DNA from: Nematostella vectensis
Taxonomy: Eukaryota; Cnidaria; Anthozoa; Actiniaria; Edwardsiidae
Direction of reading: 5' to 3'
Length of the DNA: 64,000 nt
NCBI RefSeq assembly: GCF_932526225.1
Contig: NC_064044.1
Coordinates: 1,495,001 to 1,559,000 of the forward strand
Both the position numbers and the translations under genes were made by a program. The notes under the pieces are model-generated. The model had not been told where the DNA came from and did no database searches. It saw only the letters and a program-made list of their open reading frames with translations. Below, one piece after another: positions 1 to 10,100 of the stretch. The stretch's first letter is position 1. Every line of letters begins with the position of its first letter.

Positions 1-547
1 AGTAGATTCTGACATAGAGCATAGCGCTTGATAGATTGATATACCCTTTTTTTCGAGTATCCTGTTTTATTTTTCCTAATGTTACTTTTTGGAATTTACA
101 TTCGGAAAAAAAAATTGTCGATTGTAACCTTTTGGAGGTTACACTCGTAAAACAAATTCCCGAATGTAACCCTGAAGCTTTTCCCGAATGTAACCTCCAG
201 TCCGATGGTGACTTTGCTTGGGATAGTTTACGATACCAATAGTATTAAAAGTAATTTTCATTACAATTCCCTTCAGCAATGCCACGTTAGTCTTTCGTTG
301 CTGGCACTTGACTACTAACGCAGCGAACCGGGTTCGATTCCCGCTGATAGCCTATTTTTTTTCTTTATTTCTTTTTTTAAATATCGATACTTAATTATAC
401 TGTTCTTGGTGGGTCATGACATAAAAAGAAGGTATAGGGACATTTTTATGTACTCTCAGCATCTTTGATGTGCTCATGCTTTGTTCAGGATCCTGTACAT
501 ATTTTATGCACACAAGAACTAACTAGATTCCTTGGATAACTTGATTA

Positions 548-1118
548 AGTAGATTCTGACATAGAGCATAGCGCTCGATAGATTGATATACCCTTTTTTT
601 CGAGTATCCTGTTTTATTTTTCCTAATGTTACTTTTTGGAATTTACATTCGGAAAAAAAATTATCGATTGTAACCTTTTGGAGGTTACACTCGTAAAACA
701 AATTCCCGAATGTAACCCTGAAGCTTTTCCCGAATGTAACCTTGAAGCTTTTCCCAAATGTAACCTCCAGTCCGATGGTGACTTTGCTTGGAATATTTTA
801 CGATACCAATAGTATTAAAAGTAATTTTCATTACAATTCCCTTTAGTAATGCCACGTTAGTCTTTCGTTGCGGGCACTTGAATACTAACGCAGCGACCCG
901 GGTTCGATTCCCGCTGATAGCCTATTTTTTTTTTTCTAAATTTTTGTTTAAATATCGATACTTAATTATACTGTTCTTGGTGTGTCATGACATAAAAAGA
1001 AGGTATAGGGACATTTTTATGTACTCTCAGCATCTTTGATGTGCTCATGCTTTGTTCATGATCCTGCACATATTTTATGCACATAAGAACTAACTAGATT
1101 CCTTGGATAACTTGATTA
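548..1118 (+). repeat. Expanded monomer 2 (571 bp) with a third 15-bp motif
   Basis: This monomer is 24 bp longer than its neighbours because the TTCCCGAATGTAACC motif occurs three times, at 703-717, 727-741 and 751-765 (the last as TTCCCAAATGTAACC), always 24 bp apart. It also has private changes: GGAATATTTTACG in place of GGATAGTTTACG near 790, CTTGAATACTAACG near 888, and a broken GGATCC near 1060. These suggest an older or less homogenised copy. Confidence 0.9.
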
Positions 1119-4100
1119 AGTAGATTCTAACATAGAGCATAGCGCTCGATAGATTGATTTACCTTTTTTTCCGAGTATACTGTTTTATTTTTCCTAATGT
1201 TACTTTTTGGAATTTACATTCGGAAAAAAAATTATCGATTGTAACCTTTTGGAGGTTACACTCGTAAAACAAATTCCCGAATGTAACCCTGAAGCTTTTC
1301 CCGAATGTAACCTCCAGTCCGATGGTGACTTTGCTTGGGATAGTTTACGATAACAATAGTGTTAAAAGTAGTTTTCATTACAATTCCCTTCAGTAATGCC
1401 AAGTTAGTCTTTCGTTGCGGGCACTTGACTACTAACGCAGCGACCCGGGTTTGATTCCCGCTGATAGCCTATTTTTTTTTCTTTATTTTTTTTTTTAAAT
1501 ATCGATACTCAATTATACTGTTCTTGGTGTGTCATGACATAAAAAGAAGGTATAGGGACATTTTTATGTACTCTCAGCATCCTTGATGTGCTCATGCTTT
1601 GTTCAGGATCCTGTACATATTTTATGCACACAAGAACTAACTAGATTCCTTGGATAACTAGATTAAGTAGATTCTAACATAGAGCATAGCGCTCGATAGA
1701 TTGATATACCTTTTTTTCCGAGTATACTGTCTTATTTTTTCTAATGTTACTTTTTGGAATTTACATTCGGAAAAAAAAATATCGATTGTAACCTTCTGGA
1801 GGTTAAACTCGTAAAACAAATTCCCGAATGTAACCCTGAAGCTTTTCCCGAATGTAACCTCCAGTCCGATGGTGACTTTGCTTGGGATAGTTTACGATAC
1901 CAATAGTATTAAAAGTAATTTTCATTACAATTCCCTTCAGTAATGCCACGTTAGTCTTTCGTTGCGGGCACTTGACTACTAACGCAACGACCCGGGTTCG
2001 ATTCCCGCTGATAGCCTATTTTTTTTCTTTATTTTTTATTTTTTAATATCGATACTTAATTATACTGTTCTTGGTGTGTCATGACATAAAAAGAAGGTAT
2101 AGGGACATTTTTATGTACTCTCAGCATCTTTGATGTGCTCATGCTTTGTTCAGGATCCTGTACATATTTTATACACACAAGAACTAACTAGATTCCTTGG
2201 ATAACTTGATTAAGTAGATTCTAACATAGAGCATAGCGCTCGATAGATTGATATACCTTTTTTCCGAGTATACTGTTTTATTTTTCCTAATGTTACTTTT
2301 TGGAATTTACATTCGGAAAAAAAATTATCGATTGTAACCTTTTGGAGGTTACCCTCGTAAAACAAATTCCCGAATGTAACCATGAAGCTTTTCCCGAATG
2401 TAACCTCCAGTCCGATGGTGACTTTGCTTGGGATAGTTTACGATACCAATAGTATTAAAAGTAATTTTCATTACAATTCCCTTCAGCAATGCCACGTTAG
2501 TCTTTCGTTGCGGGCACTTGACCACTAACGCAGCGACCCGGGTTCGATTCCCTCTGATAGCCTTTTTTTTTCTTTATTTTTTTTTTTAAATATCGATACT
2601 TAATTATACTGTTCTTGGTGTGTCATGACATAAAAAGAAGGTATAGTGACATTTTTATGTACTCTCAGCATCATTGATGTGCTCATGCTTTGTTCAGGAT
2701 CCTGTACATATTTTATGCACACAAGAACTAACTAGATTCCTTGGATAACTTGATTAAGTAGATTCTAACATAGAGCATAGCGCTCAATAGATTGATATAC
2801 CTTTTTTTCCGAGTATACTGTTTTATTTTTCTTAATGTTACTTTTTGGAATTTACATTCGGAAAAAAAAATTATCGATTGTAACCTTTTGGAGGTTACAC
2901 TCGTAAAACAAATTCCCGAATGTAACCCTGAAGCTTTTCCCGAATGTAACCTCCAGTCCGATGGTGACTATGCTTGGGATAGTTTACGATACCAATAGTA
3001 TTAAAAGTAATTTTCATTACAATTCCCTTCAGCAATGCCACGTTAGTCTTTCGTTGCGGGCACTTGACTACTAACGCAGCGAACCGGGTTCGATTCCCGC
3101 TGATAGCCTATTTTTTTTTCTTTATTTCTTTTTTTAAATATCGATACTTAATTATACTGTTCTTGGTGTGTCATGACATAAAAAGAAGGTATAGGGACAT
3201 TTTTATGTACTCTCAGCATCTTTGATGTGCTCATGCTTTGGTCAGGATCCTGTACATATTTTATGCACACAAGAACTAACTAGATTCCTTGGATAACTTG
3301 ATTAAGTAGATTCTAACATAGAGCATAGCGCTCGATAGATTGATATACTTTTTTTTCCGAGTATACTGTTTTATTTTTCCTAATGTTACTTTTTGGAATT
3401 TACATTCGGAAAAAAAATATCGATTGTAACCTTTTGGAGGTTACACTCGTAAAACAAATTCCCGAATGTAACCCTGAAGCTTTTCCCGAATGTAACCTCC
3501 AGTCCGATGGTGACTATGCTTGGGATAGTTTACGATACCAATAGTATTAAAAGTAATTTTCATTACAATTCCCTTCAGCAATGCCACGTTAGTCTTTCGT
3601 TGCGGGCACTTGACTACTAACGCAGCTACCCGGGTTCGATTCCCGCTGATAGCCTATTTTTTTTCTTTATTTCTTTTTTTAAATATCGATACTTAATTAT
3701 ACTGTTCTTGGTGTGTCATGACATAAAAAGAAGGTATAGGGACATTTTTATGTACTCTCAGCATCTTTGATGTGCTCATGCTTTGTTCAGGATCCTGTAC
3801 ATATTTTATGCACACAACAACTAACTAGATTCCTTGGATAACTAGATTAAGTAGATTCTAACATAGAGCATAGCGCTCGATAGATTGATATACTTTTTTT
3901 TCCGAGTATACTGTTTTATTTTTCCTAATGTTACTTTTTGGAATTTACATTCGGAAAAAAAATATCGATTGTAACCTTTTGGAGGTTAAACTCGTAAAAC
4001 AAATTCCCGAATGTAACCCTGAAGCTTTTCCCGAATGTAACCTCCAGTCCGATGGTGACTTTGCTTGGGATAGTTTACGATACCAATAGTATTAAAAGTA

Positions 4101-5023
4101 ATTTTCATTACAATTCCCTTCAGCAATGCCACGTTAGTCTTTCGTTGCGGGCACTTGACCACTAACGCAACGACCCGGGTTCGATTCCCGCTGATAGCCT
4201 ATTTTTTTTCTTTATTTTTTTTTTAAATATCGATACTTAATTATTCTGTTCTTGGTGTGTCATGACATAAAAAGAAGGTATAGGGACATTTTTATGTACT
4301 CTCAGCATCTTTGATGTGCTCATGCTTTGTTCAGGATCCTGTACATATTTTATGCACACAAGAACTAACTAGATTTCTTGGATAACTTGATTAAGTAAAT
4401 TCTAACATAGAGCATAGCGCTCGATAGATTGATATACCCTTTTTTTTCGAGTATCTTGTTTTATTTTTCCTAATGTTACTTTTTGGAATTTACATTCGGA
4501 AAAAAAATTATCGATTGTAACCTTTTGGAGGTTACACTCGTAAAACAAATTCCCGAATGTAACCCTGAAGCTTTTCCCGAATGTAACCTCCAGTCCGATG
4601 GTGACTTTGCTTGGGATAGTTTACGATACCAATAGTATTAAAAGTAATTTTCATTACAATTCCCTTCAGCAATGCCACGTTAGTCTTTCTTTGCGGGCAC
4701 TTGACTACTAACGCAGCGACCCGGGTTCGATTCCCGCTGATAGCCTATTTTTTTTTTCTTTATTTTTTTTTTTTAAATATCGATACTTAATTATACTGTT
4801 CTTGGTGTGTCATGACATAAAAAAGAAGGTATAGGGACATTTTTATGTACTCTCAGCATCTTTGATGTGCTCATGCTTTGTTCAGGATCCTGTACATATT
4901 TTATGCACACAAGAACTAACTAGATTCCTTGGATAACTTGATTAAGTAAATTCTAACATAGAGCATAGCGCTCGATAGATTGATATACCCTTTTTTTCGA
5001 GTATCCTGTTTTATTTTTCCTAA

Positions 5024-5138
5024 TGTTACTTTTTGGAATTTACATTCGGAAAAAAAATTATCGATTGTAACCTTTTGGAGGTTACACTCGTAAAACAAAT
5101 TCCCGAATGTAACCCTGAAGCTTTTCCCGAATGTAACC
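5024..5138 (+). repeat. GTTAC/GTAAC motif cluster inside the monomer
   Basis: Six related motifs sit within 115 bp: TGTTAC (5024-5029), TTACATTCGG (5040-5049), TGTAACC (5066-5072), GGTTACA (5080-5086), and TTCCCGAATGTAACC twice (5100-5114 and 5124-5138). The two 15-bp copies are exact and 24 bp apart. TTACATTCGG is the exact reverse complement of CCGAATGTAA inside them, giving a 10-bp inverted repeat. An A-tract (about 5050-5057) lies between the arms, and AAAA next to one arm faces TTTT next to the other. The cluster is present in every monomer I checked. It looks like a set of binding sites or the relic of an older short tandem repeat; the sequence alone does not decide. Confidence 0.8.
5066..5086 (+). 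repeat. Perfect 8-bp hairpin, TGTAACCT / AGGTTACA
   Basis: TGTAACCT (5066-5073) and AGGTTACA (5079-5086) are exact reverse complements around the 5-nt loop TTTGG. In the second main monomer class the right arm reads AGGTTACC, which removes the outermost pair and leaves 7 bp. In monomers 85, 91, 101, 107 and 110 it reads AGGTTAACC, which weakens the outer end further. Confidence 0.85.
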
Positions 5139-5227
5139 TCCAGTCCGATGGTGACTTTGCTTGGGATAGTTTACGATACCAATAGTATTAAAAGTAATTT
5201 TCATTACAATTCCCTTCAGCAATGCCA

Positions 5228-5268
5228 CGTTAGTCTTTCGTTGCGGGCACTTGACTACTAACGCAGCG
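5228..5268 (+). repeat. Two interleaved stems within the tRNA-like segment
   Basis: CGTTAGT (5228-5234) is the exact reverse complement of ACTAACG (5257-5263). CGTTGC (5239-5244) pairs with GCAGCG (5263-5268) over 6 bp with one G-U pair. The order is a, b, a', b', so on RNA or single-stranded DNA the two stems would be mutually exclusive or would form a pseudoknot. Both compete with the tRNA-type fold. Monomers 4 and 8 read GCAACG on the right, making the second stem fully Watson-Crick. Others read GCAGCT or GCAGCC and lose the outer pair. Confidence 0.5.
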
Positions 5269-5273
5269 ACCCG

Positions 5274-5284
5274 GGTTCGATTCC
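5274..5284 (+). promoter_or_regulatory. Pol III box B motif (TFIIIC site), intact form
   Basis: GGTTCGATTCC matches the eukaryotic box B consensus GGTTCGANTCC at every position. Box B is the internal tRNA promoter element bound by TFIIIC. By eye it is intact in about 65 of 117 monomers: 1, 2, 4-11, 16, 17, 23, 24, 31, 35, 36, 43, 48-50, 54, 55, 58, 64, 66-68, 71-73, 78, 79, 81-95, 97-102, 104-113 and 116. The commonest loss is G to T in TTCGA, giving GGTTCTATTCC. Other forms are GGTTTGATTCC (monomers 3, 15, 22), GGTTCAATTCC (30), GGTTATATTCC (63, 77) and TGTTCGATTCC (61, 62, 75, 76). No good box A lies at the expected distance upstream, so binding may be possible without transcription. That is inference. 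Confidence 0.7.
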
Positions 5285-5297
5285 CGCTGATAGCCTA

Positions 5298-5320
5298 TTT
5301 TTTTTCTTTATTTTTTTTTT
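5298..5320 (+). terminator. T-rich tract with Pol III terminator character
   Basis: An 8-T run (5298-5305), CTTTA, and a 10-T run (5311-5320) follow the box B by 13 nt. This is about where Pol III stops downstream of a tRNA gene, and four or more T residues are enough for Pol III termination. The tract varies between monomers. One class has GCCTATTTTTTTTC, one has GCCTATTTTGTTTTTC, and one has GCCTTTTTTTTTC. These classes travel with linked variants in the box B and further downstream. It could equally be a simple A/T tract with no terminator role. Confidence 0.45.
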
Positions 5321-5353
5321 AAATATCGATACTTAATTATACTGTTCTTGGTG

Positions 5354-5393
5354 TGTCATGACATAAAAAGAATGTATAAAGACATTTTTATGT
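5354..5393 (+). repeat. TGTCATGACA palindrome and overlapping 9-bp inverted repeat
   Basis: TGTCATGACA (5354-5363) is a perfect 10-bp palindrome. ACATAAAAA (5361-5369) is the exact reverse complement of TTTTTATGT (5385-5393), with a 15-nt spacer. The palindrome is kept in nearly all monomers. A TGTTATGACA variant occurs in monomer 38 (around 20656-20665). Confidence 0.85.
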
Positions 5394-5427
5394 AGTCTCA
5401 GCATCTTTGATGTGCTCATGCTTTGTT

Positions 5428-5441
5428 CAGGATCCTGTACA
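5428..5441 (+). repeat. CAGGATCCTG palindrome followed by TGTACA
   Basis: A perfect 10-bp palindrome overlaps the 6-bp palindrome TGTACA by two bases. It contains the single GGATCC of the monomer and is nearly invariant along the array. An exception is monomer 2, which reads CATGATCCTGCACA (near 1057-1070) and so loses both palindromes. Confidence 0.85.
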
Positions 5442-7129
5442 TATTTTATGCACACAAGAACTAACTAGATTCCTTGGATAACTAGATTAAGTAGATTCTA
5501 ACATAGAGCATAGCGCTCGATAGATTGATATACCTTTTTTTCCGAGTATACTGTTTTATTTTTCCTAATGTTACTTTTTGGAATTTACATTCGGAAAAAA
5601 AATTATCGATTGTAACCTTTTGGAGGTTACACTCGTAAAACAAATTCCCGAATGTAACCCTGAAGCTTTTCCCGAATGTAACCTCCAGTCCGATGGTGAC
5701 TTTGCTTGGGATAGTTTACGATACCAATAGTATTAAAAGTAATTTTCATTACAATTCCCTTCAGCAATGCCACGTTAGTCTTTCGTTGCGGGCACTTGAC
5801 TACTAACGCAGCGACCCGGGTTCGATTCCCGCTAAAAGCCTATTTTTTTTTCTTTATTTTTTTTTTAAATATCGATACTTAATTATACTGTTCTTGGTGT
5901 GTCATGACATAAAAAGAAGGTATAGGGACATTTTTATGTACTCTCAGCATCTTTGATGTGCTCATGCTTTGTTCAGGATCCTGTACATATTTTATGCACA
6001 CAAGAACTAACTAGATTCCTTGGATAACTTGATTAAGTAGATTCTAACATAGAGCATAGCGCTCGATAGATTGATATACCTTTTTTCCGAGTATACTGTT
6101 TTATTTTTCCTAATGTTACTTTTTGGAATTTACATTCGGAAAAAAAATTATCGATTGTAACCTTTTGGAGGTTACCCTCGTAAAACAAATTCCCGAATGT
6201 AACCATGAAGCTTTTCCCGAATGTAACCTCCAGTCCGATGGTGACTTTGCTTGGGATAGTTTACGATACCAATAGTATTAAAAGTAATTTTCATTACAAT
6301 TCCCTTCAGCAATGCCACGTTAGTCTTTGGTTGCGGGCACTTGACTACTAACGCAGCCACCCGGGTTCTATTCCCGCTGATAGCCTATTTTGTTTTTCTT
6401 TTTTTTTTTTTTTTAAATATCGATACTTAATTATACTGTTCTTGGTGTGTCATGACATAAAAAGAAGGTATAGGGACATTTTTATGTACTCTCTGCATCT
6501 TTGATGTGCTCATGCTTTGTTCAGGATCCTGTACATATTTTATGCACACAAGAACTAACTAGATTCCTTGGATAACTTGATTAAGTAGATTCTAACATAG
6601 AGCATAGCACTCGATAGATTGATATACCTTTTTTTCCGAGTATACTGTTTTATTTTTCCTAATGTTACTTTTTGGAATTTACATTCGGAAAAAAAAATTA
6701 TCGATTGTAACCTTTTGGAGGTTACACTCGTAAAACAAATTCCCGAATGTAACCCTGAAGCTTTTCCCGAATGTAACCTCCAGTCCGATGGTGACTTTGC
6801 TTGGGATAGTTTACGATACCAATAGTATTAAAAGTAATTTTCATTACAAATCCCTTCAGCAATGCCACGTTAGTCTTTCGTTGCGGGCACTTGACCACTA
6901 ACGCAGCGACCCGGGTTCTATTCCCTCTGATAGCCTTTTTTTTTCTTTATTTTTTTTTTTAAATATCGATACTTAATTATACTGTTCTTGGTGTGTCATG
7001 ACATAAAAAGAAGGTATAGGGACATTTTTATGTACTCTCAGCATCTTTGATGTGCTCATGCTTTGTTCAGGATCCTGTACATATTTTATGCACACAAGAA
7101 CTAACTAGATTCCTTGGATAACTTGATTA

Positions 7130-10100
7130 AGTAGATTCTAACATAGAGCATAGCGCTCGATAGATTGATATACCTTTTTTCCGAGTATACTGTTTTATTT
7201 TTCCTAATGTTACTTTTTGGAATTTACATTCGGAAAAAAAATTATCGATTGTAACTTTTTGGAGGTTACCCTCGTAAAACAAATTCCCGAATGTAACCAT
7301 GAAGCTTTTCCCGAATGTAACCTCCAGTCCGATGGTGACTTTGCTTGGGATAGTTTACGATACCAATAGTATTGAAAGTAATTTTCATTACAATTCCCTT
7401 CAGCAATGCCACGTTAGTCTTTGGTTGCGGGCACTTGACTACTAACGCAGCGACCCGGGTTCTATTCCCGCTGATAGCCTATTTTGTTTTTCTTTTTTTT
7501 TTTTTTTAAATATCGATACTTAATTATACTGTTCTTGGTGTGTCATGACATAAAAAGAAGGTATAGGGACATTTTTATGTACTCTCTGCATCTTTGATGT
7601 GCTCATGCTTTGTTCAGGATCCTGTACATATTTTATGCACACAAGAACTAACTAGATTCCTTGGATAACTTGATTAAGTAGATTCTAACATAGAGCATAG
7701 CGCTCGATAGATTGATATACCTTTTTTTCCGAGTATACTGTTTTATTTTTCCTAATGTTACTTTTTGGAATTTACATTCGGAAAAAAAATTATCGATTGT
7801 AACCTTTTGGAGGTTACACTCGTAAAACAAATTCCCGAATGTAACCCTGAAGCTTTTCCCGAATGTAACCTCCAGTCCGATGGTGACTTTGCTTGGGATA
7901 GTTTACGATACCAATAGTATTAAAAGTAATTTTTATTACAATTCCCTTCAGCAATGCCACGTTATTCTTTCGTTGCGGGCACTTGACTACTAACGCAGCG
8001 ACCCGGGTTTGATTCCCCCTGAAAGCCTATTTTTTTTCTTTATTTCTTTTTTTAAATATCGATACTTAATTATACTGTTCTTGGTGTGTCATGACATAAA
8101 AAGAATGTATAAAGACATTTTTATGTACTCTCAGCATCTTTGATGTGCTCATGCTTTGTTCAGGATCCTGTACATATTTTATGCACACAAGAACTAACTA
8201 GATTCCTTGGATAACTAGATTAAGTAGATTCTAACATAGAGCATAGCGCTCGATAGATTGATATACCTTTTTTTCCGAGTATACTGTTTTATTTTTCCTA
8301 ATGTTACTTTTTGGAATTTACATTCGGAAAAAAAATTATCGATTGTAACCTTTTGGAGGTTACACTCGTAAAACAAATTCCCGAATGTAACCCTGAAGCT
8401 TTTCCCGAATGTAACCTCCAGTCCGATGGTGACTTTGCTTGGGATAGTTTACGATACCAATAGTATTAAAAGTAATTTTCATTACAATTCCCTTCAGCAA
8501 TGCCACGTTAGTCTTTCGTTGCGGGCACTTGACTACTAACGCAGCGACCCGGGTTCGATTCCCGCTGATAGCCTATTTTTTTTTTTTATTTTTTTTTTAA
8601 ATATCGATACTTAATTATACTGTTCTTGGTGTGTCATGACATAAAAAGAAGGTATAGGGACATTTTTATGTACTCTCAGCATCTTTGATGTGCTCATGCT
8701 TTGTTCAGGATCCTGTACATATTTTATGCACACAAGAACTAACTAGATTCCTTGGATAACTTGATTAAGTAGATTCTAACATAGAGCATAGCGCTCGATA
8801 GATTGATATACCTTTTTTCCGAGTATACTGTTTTATTTTTCCTAATGTTACTTTTTGGAATTTACATTCGGAAAAAAAATTATCGATTGTAACCTTTTGG
8901 AGGTTACCCTCGTAAAACAAATTCCCGAATGTAACCATGAAGCTTTTCCCGAATGTAACCTCCAGTCCGATGGTGACTTTGCTTGGGATAGTTTACGATA
9001 CCAATAGTATTAAAAGTAATTTTCATTACAATTCCCTTCAGCAATGCCACGTTAGTCTTTCGTTGCGGGCACTTGACTACTAACGCAGCGACCCGGGTTC
9101 GATTCCCGCTGATAGCCTATTTTTTTTTCTTTATTTTTTTTTTAAATATCGATACTTAATTATACTGTTCTTGGTGTGTCATGACATAAAAAGAAGGTAT
9201 AGGGACATTTTTATGTACTCTCAGCATCTTTGATGTGCTCATGCTTTGTTCAGGATCCTGTACATATTTTATGCACACAAGAACTAACTAGATTCCTTGG
9301 ATAACTTGATTAAGTAGATTCTAACATAGAGCATAGCGCTCGATAGATTGATATACCTTTTTTCCGAGTATACTGTTTTATTTTTCCTAATGTTACTTTT
9401 TGGAATTTACATTCGGAAAAAAAATTATCGATTGTAACCTTTTGGAGGTTACCCTCGTAAAACAAATTCCCGAATGTAACCATGAAGCTTTTCCCGAATG
9501 TAACCTCCAGTCCGATGGTGACTTTGCTTGGGATAGTTTACGATACCAATAGTATTAAAAGTAATTTTCATTACAATTCCCTTCAGCAATGCCACGTTAG
9601 TCTTTGGTTGCGGGCACTTGACTACTAACGCAGCGACCCGGGTTCTATTCCCGCTGATAGCCTATTTTGTTTTTCTTTTTTTTTTTTTTTTAAATATCGA
9701 TACTTAATTATACTGTTCTTGGTGTGTCATGACATAAAAAGAAGGTATAGGGACATTTTTATGTACTCTCTGCATCTTTGATGTGCTCATGCTTTGTTCA
9801 GGATCCTGTACATATTTTATGCACACAAGAACTAACTAGATTCCTTGGATAACTTGATTAAGTAGATTCTAACATAGAGCATAGCGCTCGATAGATTGAT
9901 ATACCTTTTTTTCCGAGTAAACTGTTTTATTTTTCCTAATGTTACTTTTTGGAATTTACATTCGGAAAAAAAAATTATCGATTGTAACCTTTTGGAGGTT
10001 ACACTCGTAAAACAAATTCCCGAATGTAACCCTGAAGCTTTTCCCGAATGTAACCTCCAGTCCGATGGTGACTTTGCTTGGGATAGTTTACGATACCAAT

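Larger units (their letters stand above)
5224..5295 (+). pseudogene. tRNA-gene-like segment, degenerate (one per monomer)
   Basis: These 72 nt can be laid out as a tRNA: acceptor 5' strand 5224-5230; T8 and A9 at 5231-5232; D stem GTCT/GGGC (5233-5236 with 5245-5248, two G-U pairs) around an 8-nt loop; anticodon-type loop CTACTAA (5255-5261) with T33 and AA at 37-38 and an apparent ACT anticodon; a 4-nt variable region (5267-5270); T stem CCGGG/CCCGC (4 of 5 pairs) around loop TTCGATT (5276-5282); acceptor 3' strand 5288-5294. The acceptor stem pairs at only 3 of 7 positions and the anticodon stem at 2 of 5. The D loop lacks the usual GG, and box A matches only as TAGT. I therefore read it as a tRNA-derived pseudogene, not a working tRNA. 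A chance resemblance limited to the T arm is the main alternative. The T-run starts two bases after the segment, as in real tRNA genes. Confidence 0.55.
4945..5489 (+). repeat. Reference satellite monomer (monomer 10)
   Basis: This 545-bp copy is used to describe the internal parts because its box B, hairpins and T-tracts are intact. In order it holds: AGCGCT palindrome and T-tract (about 4967-4997), GTTAC/GTAAC motif cluster (5024-5138), linker (5139-5223), tRNA-gene-like segment (5224-5295), T-rich tract (5298-5320), TGTCATGACA palindrome (5354-5363), 9-bp inverted repeat (5361-5393), and CAGGATCCTG followed by TGTACA (5428-5441). The tRNA-like part begins about 279 bp after a monomer start, give or take a few bases from homopolymer changes, so it can be located in any other monomer from the starts given in the block entries. 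It differs from most monomers in reading AATGTATAAAG at 5371-5381 and GTAGTCTCA at 5392-5400. Confidence 0.95.
1..7129 (+). repeat. Left mixed section, monomers 1-13
   Basis: Monomer starts: 1, 548, 1119, 1666, 2213, 2757, 3305, 3850, 4394, 4945, 5490, 6036 and 6584. No multi-monomer block here is clearly duplicated next to itself, though several neighbours share 5' halves (7 with 8, 9 with 10). Ten of the first eleven monomers keep the box B. Both main classes occur: AGGTTACACTCG with AACCCTGAAG, and AGGTTACCCTCG with AACCATGAAG. Monomer 4 has the hybrid-looking AGGTTAAACTCG, as does monomer 8. Monomers 1 and 2 carry several private changes. Confidence 0.85.

Noticed and set aside
36-242. 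Open frame of 68 codons on the plus strand, present in many monomers
   Set aside because: It begins with TTG instead of ATG, overlaps the motif cluster and hairpins, and is broken or shifted in monomers with other A-tract lengths. It has no recognisable domain and exists only because the monomer repeats.
519-701. Open frame of 60 codons on the minus strand, present in many monomers, and a related 62-codon frame such as 6172-6360
   Set aside because: These cross the monomer junction or the motif cluster, and their ends depend on homopolymer length. They overlap the plus-strand frames in other registers, so they are chance frames in a satellite.
788-1039. 83-codon frame in monomer 2
   Set aside because: It runs through the tRNA-like segment, box B and T-tract, and depends on private substitutions of this one monomer.
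5255-5266. TACTAAC followed by AG, resembling a yeast intron branch point and 3' splice site
   Set aside because: There is no polypyrimidine tract of suitable position, no donor site or flanking exon, and the string is explained by the anticodon-type loop of the tRNA-like segment.
5224-5295. A working tRNA-Ser gene with anticodon ACT
   Set aside because: The acceptor stem pairs at 3 of 7 positions, the anticodon stem at 2 of 5, the long variable arm of tRNA-Ser is missing, and box A is poor.
5428-5437. CAGGATCCTG palindrome as an operator or recombination site
   Set aside because: A 10-bp palindrome conserved in a young satellite needs no functional explanation, and no partner gene is present.
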